A stretch of DNA of 64,000 bases. Origin: Phycisphaerales bacterium (lineage in GTDB: Bacteria; Planctomycetota; Phycisphaerae; Phycisphaerales; UBA1924). The notes beneath the pieces were generated by a model. It did no database searches. It was not told where the DNA came from and saw only the letters and a list, made by a program, of their open reading frames with translations. Position numbers and translations under genes: made by a program. Location of the stretch: positions 1 through 64,000 of the forward strand of contig JAFIFZ010000036.1 of the NCBI GenBank assembly GCA_020831775.1, given 5' to 3'. This document shows, piece by piece, positions 1-8,738 of this stretch (positions within the stretch are counted from its first letter, which is position 1; every line of letters begins with the position of its first letter).

Positions 1-124
1 GGGGGGGCCCCGGGCGGCGGCGTTTTTGCCGCGTGTGCGGGCCGGGTACAATAGGTGTGTGTTTGGGTTGTTTGGCGTGGTTTATCAGATTAGAACAACA
101 AAAGATAAACATGGGTAAGTTCGG

Positions 125-130
125 TATACT
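125..130 (+). promoter_or_regulatory. -10 box of a probable leaderless promoter for the AAA ATPase
   Basis: TATACT ends 7 nt before the ATG at 138, and no Shine-Dalgarno sequence lies between them. A -10 box at this distance puts the transcript start on or next to the start codon. A second TACAAT box at 47-52 could drive a longer transcript. No clear -35 box is seen for either. Confidence 0.5.
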
Positions 131-137
131 TCCAGCG

Positions 138-1355
138 ATGGACCCGATCCGCAACCCATACGCCCCGGGCGCGGGCACGCCGCCGCCCGAGCTCGCCGGG
201 CGGGACGATCTGCTCGGCGAGGTCGAGGTTGCGCTCGGGCGTGTGCGGCTGGGGCGTCCGGCCAAGAGCGTGCTCTTGGTCGGGCTCCGCGGGGTCGGGA
301 AGACCGTGCTGCTCGACCGCATGCGCGACGGGGCGGAGGCCGAGGGCTTGTTGACGATGCGGATCGAAGCGCCCGAGCAGCGGTCGCTGCCCTCGATCCT
401 GGCGCCGCAGCTCAGGCAGTTGCTGCTCAAGCTCTCGCGTCGCGAGCAATCGCGTGAGCTGGCAACCCGGGCGCTGCGCGGCCTCGCCGGGTTCGTGCGA
501 GTCTTCAAGGTCCGTTACGGCGACATCGAGCTGCACATGGACTTCGAGCCCGAGCCCGGCCTGGCCGACAACGGCGACCTCGAGCATGATCTCTCCGCGC
601 TGCTGGAAGCGGTCGGACTGGCGGCCAAGGACGCGGGCACGGCGATGACGATGTTCATCGACGAACTGCAGTATGTCGAGGAAGAGCAGCTCGCGGCGCT
701 CGTCACGGCGCTGCATCTGTGCGCGCAGCGGCGACTTCCCGTGGCGCTGGTCGGGGCGGGCTTGCCGCAGCTCCGTGGGCGGATGGGCCGTGCCAAGTCG
801 TACGCCGAGCGGCTGTTCAGCTTCCCGGAGATCGGCTCGCTCCCGCCCGAGGCGGCGCGGGCGGCGATCGAGAAGCCGGCTCTTGCCGAGGGCGTGCGGT
901 TCGAGGAAGCCGCGATCGGGAAGATCATCGCAGAGACCGAGGGCTATCCCTACTTTTTGCAGGAGTGGGGCAAGCATGTGTGGGACGCGGCGGAGGGTTC
1001 ACCGATCACCCTCGCGGATGTGAAGCTCGCGTCGGAGCTTGTCGTCGGTGCGCTCGACGAGGGGTTCTTCCGTGTGCGGCTGGACCGGGTCAGCGCTTCG
1101 GAGCGTCGGTATCTGCGTGCGATGGCTTCGCTGGGGCAGGGGCCGCACAGGTCGGGCGATATCGCCGACGCGATGGGGCGTAAGGTGACCTCGCTGGGCC
1201 CGGTTCGTTCCAAGCTGATCGCCAAGGGCATGGTCTGGAGCCCGCACCACGGGGAAACGGCGTTTACGGTGCCCAAGTTCGACCAGTACATGCGACGGAT
1301 CATGCCCGAGGACGGCCCGCTCGGAGAGCGGCGCACAGACGGAGCACGGGGTTGA
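138..1355 (+). CDS. Orc1-like AAA ATPase
   Basis: ATP-binding protein of 405 aa from the AAA_16/Orc1-like group; its cellular role is unknown. Walker A is GLRGVGKT at about residues 49-56 and Walker B is MFIDEL at about 171-176. The C-terminal third (from about 310) looks like a winged-helix region. The start at 138 (MDPIRNPYAPG) is preferred because a near-consensus -10 box lies just upstream; the frame stays open upstream, with another ATG at 111 and a first start at 33. The stop overlaps the TTG start of waaA, so the two are probably co-transcribed. Members of this family often sit beside unrelated genes, so the neighbour does not define its job. Confidence 0.8.
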   Translation: MDPIRNPYAPGAGTPPPELAGRDDLLGEVEVALGRVRLGRPAKSVLLVGLRGVGKTVLLDRMRDGAEAEGLLTMRIEAPEQRSLPSILAPQLRQLLLKLSRREQSRELATRALRGLAGFVRVFKVRYGDIELHMDFEPEPGLADNGDLEHDLSALLEAVGLAAKDAGTAMTMFIDELQYVEEEQLAALVTALHLCAQRRLPVALVGAGLPQLRGRMGRAKSYAERLFSFPEIGSLPPEAARAAIEKPALAEGVRFEEAAIGKIIAETEGYPYFLQEWGKHVWDAAEGSPITLADVKLASELVVGALDEGFFRVRLDRVSASERRYLRAMASLGQGPHRSGDIADAMGRKVTSLGPVRSKLIAKGMVWSPHHGETAFTVPKFDQYMRRIMPEDGPLGERRTDGARG

Positions 1356-2596
1356 AACCGATCGATCTGGCCTACATCCTGTTGGCGGGCGTGACCGCCC
1401 CGGTCTGGATGCGCAAAGCGCGCGGGGGGTGGCCCGAGCGCTTCGGCAAGGGGCCGGCCCTGCAGAGCCCGGGGGAGAAGCCGCGGGTGCTGCTGCACGC
1501 GGTCTCGGTGGGGGAGGTCAACGCGCTGCGGACGCTGGTGCCGCTGCTTGAGGACCGGGCCGAGGTCGTGATCGCCTCGTGGACAGACACCGGGATCGAG
1601 CGGGCCCGAAAGGTCTTCGGCGACCGGCACGAGATCGTGCGCTACCCGCTGGACTTCTCGTGGAGCGTTCGCCGGATGCTCGACCGGGTCAGGCCCGACG
1701 CGGTCGGGCTGGTCGAGCTGGAGCTGTGGCCGAACTTTGTGCGGGCGTGCGCGCGCCGGGGCGTGCCGGTCTGCGTGATCAACGGGAGGCTGAGCGCCAA
1801 GTCGTTCGGCGGGTACCGGCGGATCAGGCGCTTTGTCGGCCCGTCGTTCGCCTCGCTCAGCTTCGCGGCGGTGCAGGACGAGGCGTACGCCGAACGCTTC
1901 GTGCAGATGGGCGTGCGCGAGAACGACTGCCTGATCACCGGCACGATGAAGTGGGACACGGCGGTGATCGAAGACGAGGTCGCGGGGGCGGCCGAGCTGG
2001 CCGAGGCGATGGGGATCGATCGCTCGCGTCCGCTGGTGGTCGCCGGCAGCACCGCCGAGGGTGAAGAAACGCTCCTGCACAAGAGCGTGCCCGAGGGCGT
2101 GCAGCTTTTGTGCGCTCCGCGCCACCCGCCGAGGTTCGACGAGGCGGCGGCGGCCCTGCCCGGGTGCGTTCGCCGGTCGGCGGGAGGGCGGTCAGCAGGA
2201 GAGGGCGCCGACCGGTTCCTGCTCGACTCGATCGGAGAGCTCCGGGCGGCCTACAGCCTCGCGGATGCGGTGGTGGTGGGGCGGTCGTTTGTCCCCAAAC
2301 GCGGGTCGGACCCGATCGAGCCCGTCGGGCTGGGCAAGGCGACGCTGATCGGGCCCTCGTTTGAGAATTTCGATTCGGTGGTCCGGACGCTCTGTGGGGC
2401 GGGGGCGCTCAAGGTGGTCGACCGGGAGGGGTTGGCCGGGGCGATCAGGGGGCTGCTGGGCGATCCGGAGACGCGCCGGGCGATGGCCGAGGCGGGGCGG
2501 CGGACGATCCGGGAGCACCAGGGAGCGAGCGAGCGGCACGCGGAACTGCTCGTTTCGCTCGGGCGTGAGGGGATGGGTCGTCGCGGGGCGGGGTGA
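1352..2596 (+). CDS. waaA: 3-deoxy-D-manno-octulosonic acid (Kdo) transferase
   Basis: Inner-membrane glycosyltransferase that moves Kdo from CMP-Kdo onto lipid A precursor. The 414 aa are near the usual length of about 425. Family hallmarks are the N-terminal hydrophobic segment, HAVSVGEVNA near residue 50 (the acceptor-site Ser-Val-Gly-Glu), ELELWPN near 120, INGRLSAKS near 145 and TGTMKWD near 195. The TTG start overlaps the TGA of the ATPase gene by 4 nt, with GGAG about 8 nt upstream. Its presence implies an LPS-type outer membrane. Mono- or bifunctionality cannot be read from sequence. Confidence 0.92.
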   Translation: MKPIDLAYILLAGVTAPVWMRKARGGWPERFGKGPALQSPGEKPRVLLHAVSVGEVNALRTLVPLLEDRAEVVIASWTDTGIERARKVFGDRHEIVRYPLDFSWSVRRMLDRVRPDAVGLVELELWPNFVRACARRGVPVCVINGRLSAKSFGGYRRIRRFVGPSFASLSFAAVQDEAYAERFVQMGVRENDCLITGTMKWDTAVIEDEVAGAAELAEAMGIDRSRPLVVAGSTAEGEETLLHKSVPEGVQLLCAPRHPPRFDEAAAALPGCVRRSAGGRSAGEGADRFLLDSIGELRAAYSLADAVVVGRSFVPKRGSDPIEPVGLGKATLIGPSFENFDSVVRTLCGAGALKVVDREGLAGAIRGLLGDPETRRAMAEAGRRTIREHQGASERHAELLVSLGREGMGRRGAG

Positions 2597-2698
2597 GCCC
2601 ATACGATCGTGGCCTTGCGGGTGACGGTCCGTCGCCCCCGGATCCGGAGTGGGCCCGGGGCATCGGGTGTGTCCCGCGAGGCGAATATGGCGTAGCGG

Positions 2699-2771
2699 GG
2701 GGGCGTAGCTCAATTGGTAGAGCAGCGGCCTTTTAAGCCGTTGGTTCAGGGTTCGAGTCCCTGCGCCCCCA
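2699..2771 (+). tRNA. tRNA-Lys (anticodon TTT)
   Basis: Full cloverleaf of 73 nt. The acceptor arm GGGGGCG pairs with CGCCCCC, the D-stem is GCTC/GAGC, the anticodon stem GCGGC/GCCGT encloses the loop CTTTTAA, and the T-arm has TTCGAGT. The discriminator is A2771 and CCA is not encoded. It lies between waaA and the SNF2 helicase. Confidence 0.97.
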
Positions 2772-2826
2772 CTTTCCCGTTCGTGCAGAGGATTGGTCGG
2801 CCCGAAAGGGCGGAGGACGCCGCGGA

Positions 2827-5800
2827 ATGACGACGATCGCGCCGGCGGGTTTGTTTGTGTTGCACACGCAGTGGTCGGCGGGCGCGCTGCGGCTGTGGGC
2901 CGAGAGCGCCGAGGCCGCGGCTTCGGCCGGCCCGGGTCTGGCCGAGACCGAGGCCAAGCACTCGCGTCCGCACCCGTTCAGCGCCGACGCGGACGCGCTG
3001 GCGGAGGTGCTGAGGTCCAGGCTCGGGACGCTGGCGCCGCGTGACATCGGCGAGTTCGAGCTGCTGCTGCCCTCTGCCGACGGCGTGCGCCCGCTGCCGA
3101 GCGACCGGCTCGCCCGGCACACGATGGCCGGCGACGGTGAGCGGCCCGTGGCGGCGGGGCTTTCGAGGTTCCGGGTCGCCTCGGCGACCGTGCCTGCCCA
3201 TCGCGTGCTGGGGCTGCTTGATGCGCTGATCGAGGCGGAGGAGGCCGAGGGCGAGGGTCCGGAGGTGCTGTACGGCCCCGGCGTGGTCTTCTGCGCGACC
3301 GCCGGCGCGATGGTGCGCCATCTGCTGGTGCAGCAGCGTTTTGTCCCGATGCTCTCGCAGGACGCCAAGGGCGGGCTGCACGCCTCGTGGCGCCCCTGGC
3401 TGAGCGACGAGGCGACGGCGTCGCGGATGGGCCGGCTGCTCAGGGCGATGCCCCCGGCCTCGCGTGCGGCGATCGACGAGTTTTCGCACCAGCCCTGGCC
3501 GATTTTGGAAGACATGCTCTGGCGGGTGGTGGATGCCGAGTGCCGCAAGGTCATGCAGCGTGAGGCGATGCACGACACGATCGCGGGTCGCGAGGCTTCT
3601 GATCCGCATGTGGCGTGGCTGAAGGCGTTGCTGTCTGAGCGCGTGCCGGCGACGGCGCCGCCCAATGTGCGCCAGGAGATGATCAAGCGGGTCCGCAACT
3701 GGATCGGCAGGCTGGAGGAGCGTGGGGCGAGCGCCCTTTGGCGTCTCTGCCTGCGTCTGAACGAGCCGATGGACCCGGCGATCATCCCCGAGATGCAGCG
3801 CCCGCCCGAGAGTGTCGGCTGGTCGCTGAGCTTCCACCTTCAGGCGGTTGACGCTCCGGAGGTGATGATCGACGCGGCGGATATCTGGCTGCTGCCCGCC
3901 GACGGCGTCTCGATCGAGGGCCGGCGCGTGGAGCAGCCGCAGGAGCTGCTGCTGGCCGAGCTTGCGCGTGCTTCGAGGCTGTTCAAGGAGCTCGATGCGG
4001 CGCTGAACGAGGCGGAGCCGGTCGACATCCGCCTGCCGACAGAGAAGGCGTACGAGTTTCTGCGCGAGGTGCGTCCGATCTTGGTCGAGCAGGGGTTCGG
4101 CGTGCTCTCGCCGGCGTGGTGGGAGAGCTCGGGTTCGAGGCTTGGGGCGAGGCTGCGGATCGATTCGGACTCGCCGCCCGAGCCGGGCGAGCCCGGCGGC
4201 GGTGGGACAGGGGCCGCGACGCCTCAGCTGGGCCTCTCGACGCTGGTGGATTACCACTGGGAGATCGCCGTCGGCGACACGACGCTGACCTTGCGCGAGT
4301 TCGAGCAGCTCGCGGCCGGGGGCAGCCCGCTGGTGCGGATCGGTGGCAAGTGGGTCGAGATCCGCCCCGAAGATGTCAAGAACGCGGTGAAGTTCATCCG
4401 TGAGAACCCGGGCGGGCAGATGCGGATCGGCGAGGCGCTGCGCCTGGCGTTCGCCTCCGACACGCGCGAGACGGGCCTGCCGATCGTGGGGATGGAGGTC
4501 GGGGGCTGGCTCAGCGGGCTGATGGGGACGGATGTGTCGCGCGAGGGGCTGCCGGTGGTCGAGCAGCCCGCGGGGTTCAAGGGCACGCTTCGCCCCTACC
4601 AGGTTCGCGGCGTCTCGTGGATGAGCTTCCTCGAGCGGTTCGGCTTCGGTGTCTGCCTGGCCGACGACATGGGCCTGGGCAAGACGATCCAGCTCCTGGC
4701 GCTGTTGGTGCACGAGCGAGAGGACCGCGAGAAGCGTGTCGCGGCGGGCGAGAGCCTCGACCTCATCGGCCCGACCCTGCTGATCGCGCCGACCTCGGTC
4801 CTGGGCAACTGGATGTACGAGACAAGCCGCTTTGCGCCGGCGCTGGTCTCGATGATCCACCACGGCGTCGAGCGGCTGACGGGCGACGCGTTCGTCGAGA
4901 AGGCGACCGCCTCTGACATCGTCATCACGACCTACGCGCTGGCGCACCGCGACAGGGAACTGCTCGACCGCGTCCGCTGGGGGCGGATTGTGCTCGACGA
5001 GGCGCAGTATGTGAAGAACCCCACGGCCAAGCAGAGCCAGGCGGTGCGCGGGCTGATCGCCGACAAAAGGATCGCCCTCACCGGCACGCCCGTCGAGAAC
5101 CGCCTCAGCGAGCTCTGGTCGATCATGGAGTTCCTCAACCCCGGTTACTTGGGCGACCCGACGAACTTCCGGCGTCGTTTCTCGCTGCCGATCGAGCGGT
5201 ACCACGACAAGAACAAGTCCGAGCAGCTCAAGGGCCTCGTGCGTCCGTTCATCCTGCGCCGGCTCAAGACCGACCCACAGGTGGTCTCGGACTTGCCCGA
5301 AAAGCTCGAGTCCAAGGAGTACTGCCACCTGACCGGCGAGCAGGCGGAGCTCTACGAGAACTGCGTCCGCCGGATGCTGGGCGATGTGGAGCGGGCCGAG
5401 GGCATCCAGCGCCGGGGGCTGGTGCTCAGTGCGCTCATCCGCCTCAAGCAGATCTGCAACCACCCGTCGCAGTTCCTCAAGGACCACGACGCGTCGACCG
5501 GGCGTCCGCCCTCGGCGACGAGGTCGGGCAAGGCGATCAGGCTGATCGAGCAGCTCGACGAGGTGCTGGCCGAGAGCGAGCAGGCGATCGTCTTCACGCA
5601 GTTCCGCCAGATGGGGCACCTACTCCAGCAGATGCTGCGCCACGAGTTCGACCGCGATGTCCTGTTCCTCCACGGCGGCACGCCGCAGAAGCAGCGCGAA
5701 GCGCTCATCAAGGCGTTCCAGAAGGGCGACGGCTCCAGCCCGATCCTGATCCTCAGCCTGAAGGCGGGCGGCGTTGGCCTGAACCTGACGGCCGCGACGC

Positions 5801-6069
5801 ATGTGTTCCACTACGACCGCTGGTGGAACCCCGCCGTCGAGAACCAGGCGACCGACCGTGCCTACCGCATCGGCCAGACGCGGACGGTGGTGGTGCACAA
5901 GTACCTCGTGCGGGGGACGCTGGAAGAGCGCATCGACCAGATGATCGAGCAGAAGACCGAGCTTGCAGAGAACATCATCGGCTCGGGCGAGCGTTGGCTG
6001 ACGGAGCTGGACACCGAGGATCTGCGCGAGCTTCTGGCGCTGCGTTCCGACGCGGTGGGCGACGAGTAG
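2827..6069 (+). CDS. SNF2-family DEAD/DEAH-box helicase
   Basis: ATP-dependent DNA translocase of the Swi2/Snf2 type, 1080 aa. The N-terminal 430 residues are family-specific, and a SNF2-associated region follows at about 430-570. The motor has motif I DDMGLGKT near 612, the DEAQ box near 724 and the helicase C-lobe with LHGGTPQKQR near 948 and DRWWNPAVENQ with AYRIGQ near 995-1015. GGAGGA lies about 10 nt before the ATG. The next gene encodes a SWIM zinc-finger protein, a pairing seen with this helicase subtype in other bacteria. The partners may act together on DNA or nucleoprotein, but no specific function is established from sequence. Confidence 0.93.
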   Translation: MTTIAPAGLFVLHTQWSAGALRLWAESAEAAASAGPGLAETEAKHSRPHPFSADADALAEVLRSRLGTLAPRDIGEFELLLPSADGVRPLPSDRLARHTMAGDGERPVAAGLSRFRVASATVPAHRVLGLLDALIEAEEAEGEGPEVLYGPGVVFCATAGAMVRHLLVQQRFVPMLSQDAKGGLHASWRPWLSDEATASRMGRLLRAMPPASRAAIDEFSHQPWPILEDMLWRVVDAECRKVMQREAMHDTIAGREASDPHVAWLKALLSERVPATAPPNVRQEMIKRVRNWIGRLEERGASALWRLCLRLNEPMDPAIIPEMQRPPESVGWSLSFHLQAVDAPEVMIDAADIWLLPADGVSIEGRRVEQPQELLLAELARASRLFKELDAALNEAEPVDIRLPTEKAYEFLREVRPILVEQGFGVLSPAWWESSGSRLGARLRIDSDSPPEPGEPGGGGTGAATPQLGLSTLVDYHWEIAVGDTTLTLREFEQLAAGGSPLVRIGGKWVEIRPEDVKNAVKFIRENPGGQMRIGEALRLAFASDTRETGLPIVGMEVGGWLSGLMGTDVSREGLPVVEQPAGFKGTLRPYQVRGVSWMSFLERFGFGVCLADDMGLGKTIQLLALLVHEREDREKRVAAGESLDLIGPTLLIAPTSVLGNWMYETSRFAPALVSMIHHGVERLTGDAFVEKATASDIVITTYALAHRDRELLDRVRWGRIVLDEAQYVKNPTAKQSQAVRGLIADKRIALTGTPVENRLSELWSIMEFLNPGYLGDPTNFRRRFSLPIERYHDKNKSEQLKGLVRPFILRRLKTDPQVVSDLPEKLESKEYCHLTGEQAELYENCVRRMLGDVERAEGIQRRGLVLSALIRLKQICNHPSQFLKDHDASTGRPPSATRSGKAIRLIEQLDEVLAESEQAIVFTQFRQMGHLLQQMLRHEFDRDVLFLHGGTPQKQREALIKAFQKGDGSSPILILSLKAGGVGLNLTAATHVFHYDRWWNPAVENQATDRAYRIGQTRTVVVHKYLVRGTLEERIDQMIEQKTELAENIIGSGERWLTELDTEDLRELLALRSDAVGDE

Positions 6070-6268
6070 CGTTCCGTTTCGCAGGCGAACTTCATCGCCG
6101 GACCCCCGGCGAGGGCTTGCGGGCGGGTCTAGTCGTGTTGTTTGGAGTGCGGACGGCCCCTGCGGGTGGACAATCGCCCGGATCGGGCGAACCCTTGAAG
6201 CTGGCCCTTGCTCACCGACGGTGCGGCCTCCAACCCATGACGCCGCAGGACAGGCGGAGACGGATCGG

Positions 6269-7321
6269 ATGCATCCCCAACCTCCAAGGCCCCCCAAACG
6301 AGAGGCGTGGCACCCAAACCCACGCCCACGCAAGGAACTGCTGCGCCCGCGCAAGGTCCGCTCGGGCGTCAAGCTGACGATGAGCGACGAGGATCTGCGC
6401 GGCAACTGGGCGGCGGAGCGTTGGATCCGCCTGATCGAGGCCGCGGCCCCGGGCGAGCAGATGGTCGAGGGCATCGAGTACGCGAGGCTTGGGCAGACGC
6501 GTTCGCTCGAGTTCGAGCCGGCGACGGTCGAGGCGTTCGTGCAGGGGCGTTCGTACACGCCGTACCGGACGACGGTGTCGCTGCCCCGCTTCGGCGAGGA
6601 CAAGTGGGTGCAGGCGATCGCGTCGATGGCGGAGGAGGCGGTCTACGCCGCCAAGCTCCTGGTGGGGGAGCTTCCGAGCAACATCGAGGACTTGTTTGCG
6701 CCGTTGGGCGTGAAGCTGTTTCCTGCGGAGCCTTCGGAGCTGAAGGTGACCTGCAGTTGCCGCGAGGAGAACGACTGGTGCAAGCACGCGGTCTGCGTGG
6801 CGCACCTGGTCGCCCAGCAGCTCGCCAAGGACCCGTTCACGGTCTTTACGCTGCGTGGGATGCCGGGGCGTGAGCTTTTGGAGCGGCTGCGTCAGCGTCG
6901 GGCGGTGTCGGGCGTGTCGGGCGAGGTGCCGGTGTATGTGCCCCGGGTCGAGGGCGTGTCGGACATCATCGCGCCGGACCTGGACCAGCAGCTGGAGAAC
7001 TTCTGGCAGGTCGGGCCGGATCTGGCGGAGATCGACACGCCGATGGACCCGCCTGAGGTGGACAAGCCGCTCTTGCGTCGGCTGGGCCAGAGCCCGTTCA
7101 CCGAGAGCCGGTTCCCGCTTGTTGGGCTGCTGGCGACCTGCTACGACCTGATCGCCGAGGCGGCGAGGCCCGACGCCGAGGTGGACCTGCTGGATGAGGC
7201 GGAGTCTGGGACGGCGGAAGCCGAGGTTCCGGAGACCGAGGAGCCGGCCGCGCCGAGGCCGGTGATGAAGCCCAAGGTCAAGGGCGTGGTGGGCAAGGGC
7301 AGGGCGCAGAGGAAGAAGTAG
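6269..7321 (+). CDS. SWIM zinc-finger protein
   Basis: Protein of 350 aa with a SWIM motif CSCREENDWCKH near residue 162 (CxC-x6-CxH), a zinc-binding module linked to DNA or protein interaction. The C-terminal 60 residues are acidic, then basic and low in complexity. The ATG at 6269 is chosen because AGGCGGAG lies about 10 nt upstream; an in-frame GTG at 6221 would add 16 residues. It lies 200 nt downstream of the SNF2 helicase on the same strand and probably works with it. No catalytic motif is visible. Confidence 0.85.
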   Translation: MHPQPPRPPKREAWHPNPRPRKELLRPRKVRSGVKLTMSDEDLRGNWAAERWIRLIEAAAPGEQMVEGIEYARLGQTRSLEFEPATVEAFVQGRSYTPYRTTVSLPRFGEDKWVQAIASMAEEAVYAAKLLVGELPSNIEDLFAPLGVKLFPAEPSELKVTCSCREENDWCKHAVCVAHLVAQQLAKDPFTVFTLRGMPGRELLERLRQRRAVSGVSGEVPVYVPRVEGVSDIIAPDLDQQLENFWQVGPDLAEIDTPMDPPEVDKPLLRRLGQSPFTESRFPLVGLLATCYDLIAEAARPDAEVDLLDEAESGTAEAEVPETEEPAAPRPVMKPKVKGVVGKGRAQRKK

Positions 7322-7821
7322 GGGCCGCGGTGCGGCCCGGGCGCGGGGCGCTGGAGACTGGGCGCAGGGCTGCGGGGGCGATACTCCGCACGGGGGAATG
7401 GACGCCGATCCCTGAGCGAAGCGAAGGGTCGGGTTAGCGCTTGCAAGGACGATCGAGGCGAGCCCACACCCCACGCCCCACACCCTTCACCCTGCCTAAA
7501 GTTGCCCCGACAGTTTGCGGAGCCGACGGCGACGGAAGCGCACGGAGCGCTGAGGCGTCGTCAGGGGTCGCACCCATGACCGGGTTTTCCCGGTCGCGGC
7601 AGGGGTGATCCAAGCTCCAAGGCCGGTATTTGCCGGCCGAATCGTGCCGCGGTCGGGGCGTCTGGTCCGGGTTGGAACCCGGCGGGCACTCCGGGCCGCG
7701 TTTGAGCCGGTCCGTGAGAGCCTGAGCCGCTGATGCGGCTCCCAGAATCAAAGGAGGCGGTCCCGCCCCCCCGACCCAGTGAAGCGACGCGTTGACGACC
7801 CGGGTTCTCACCGGGCGAGTC
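7322..7821. other. Hairpin-rich intergenic region, candidate structured RNA
   Basis: No credible gene. Four perfect hairpins follow one another: 7578-7595 (GACCGGG, loop TTTT), 7621-7638 (GGCCGG, loop TATTTG), 7667-7682 (CCGGGTT, loop GG) and 7724-7741 (GAGCCGC, loop TGAT). A weaker GGCGG-TCC-CGCC stem follows near 7756. The left part holds two short repeats that recur near 44 kb, a CTGAGCGAAGCG-type word at 7412-7432 and a CACCCCACGCC-type word at 7463-7485. The hairpin series reads as a folded RNA leader or an independent RNA upstream of tRNA-Gln, but matches no RNA family I recognise. Confidence 0.4.
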
Positions 7822-7893
7822 GACCCGGTAGTGTAATCGGCAGCACAGCAGTTTTTGGTACTGTTAGTCCAGGTTCGAGTCCTGGCCGGGTTA
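7822..7893 (+). tRNA. tRNA-Gln (anticodon TTG)
   Basis: Cloverleaf of 72 nt. The acceptor GACCCGG pairs with CCGGGTT (first pair G-U), the D-stem is GTGT/GCAC, the anticodon stem GCAGT/ACTGT encloses TTTTGGT, and the T-stem is CCAGG/CCTGG. The discriminator is A7893 and CCA is not encoded. It ends 53 nt before the GlmU-like gene and may share its transcript. Confidence 0.95.
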
Positions 7894-7946
7894 CTTTTCA
7901 CCTCGCGTCGACGCCGGAAGACGGCGGTGGCGGGCCGCAGAGCCCC

Positions 7947-8738
7947 TTGACCAACGAATCGACACAACACGGCTCCGGCGGCCGGCAAGGCCCGAGCGCG
8001 ATCATTCTCGCCGCGGGCAAGGGCACCCGGATGCAGAGCGATCTGCCCAAGGTCTGCCACCCGATCGGCGGGCGGCCGATGGTCTGCGCCGTCGCCGACG
8101 CCTGCCTTGAGGCGGGGTGCACGCGCCTGGTGGTCGTGGTGGGGTACAAGCAGGAGCTCGTTCGCGAGGCGCTGGCCGACTACGGCGATCGCGTCGAGTA
8201 CGCGGTGCAGGAGGAGCAGCTCGGGACGGGGCACGCGGTGATGTCTGCCGCGGACGCGTTCGGCGAGCGGCCCTCGGGCGATGTGTTTGTGCTCTGCGGG
8301 GACGGGCCGCTGATCCGGGCCGAGACGCTCAGGACGGTGCTGAAGACCCATCGCGAGGCGGGGGCCGCGGCGACGCTCGCGACCAGCGTGATCGAGGACC
8401 CGGCGGGGTACGGGCGGATCGTGCGTGACGGGTCGGGGCGGTTTACGGCGATCGTCGAGCAGAAGAACGCGACGCCCGAACAATTGAAGATCCGCGAGGT
8501 CAACCCGAGCTACTACTGCTTCGATGCGGGGGCGCTCTTCGGAGCGCTCAAGAAGGTCGGGCGGAACGAGAAGACGGGCGAGTACTACATCACCGATGTG
8601 CCCACGCTGCTGCTCGAAGACGGCGGGCGGGTCGAGGTGATCGAGGCTGTGCCCCCCGAGGATGTCCTGAGCATTAACACCACGGAACAACTGGCGGAGG
8701 TCGACCGGATCTTCCGCTCGCGAACGGGGGCCCGATGA
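7947..8738 (+). CDS. GlmU-like UDP-N-acetylglucosamine pyrophosphorylase (uridylyltransferase domain only)
   Basis: Nucleotidyltransferase of about 263 aa. The signature LAAGKGTRMQSDLPKV is near the N-terminus, followed by QLGTGHAV, the metal-binding LCGDGPL and NTTEQL. It matches the N-terminal half of GlmU, which makes UDP-GlcNAc from UTP and GlcNAc-1-P. The left-handed beta-helix acetyltransferase half is absent, so another enzyme must acetylate GlcN-1-P. The frame runs open back into tRNA-Gln, so the start must lie after 7893; the TTG at 7947 (TNESTQHG) is the first plausible one, but no strong ribosome site supports it. The stop overlaps the prs start. Confidence 0.8.
   Translation: MTNESTQHGSGGRQGPSAIILAAGKGTRMQSDLPKVCHPIGGRPMVCAVADACLEAGCTRLVVVVGYKQELVREALADYGDRVEYAVQEEQLGTGHAVMSAADAFGERPSGDVFVLCGDGPLIRAETLRTVLKTHREAGAAATLATSVIEDPAGYGRIVRDGSGRFTAIVEQKNATPEQLKIREVNPSYYCFDAGALFGALKKVGRNEKTGEYYITDVPTLLLEDGGRVEVIEAVPPEDVLSINTTEQLAEVDRIFRSRTGAR

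Noticed and set aside
2746-5619. A 957-codon open frame on the minus strand opposite the SNF2 helicase
   Set aside because: It is a shadow in GC-rich DNA: Arg/His/Pro/Leu-rich composition, no domain, and the plus strand has full helicase motifs.
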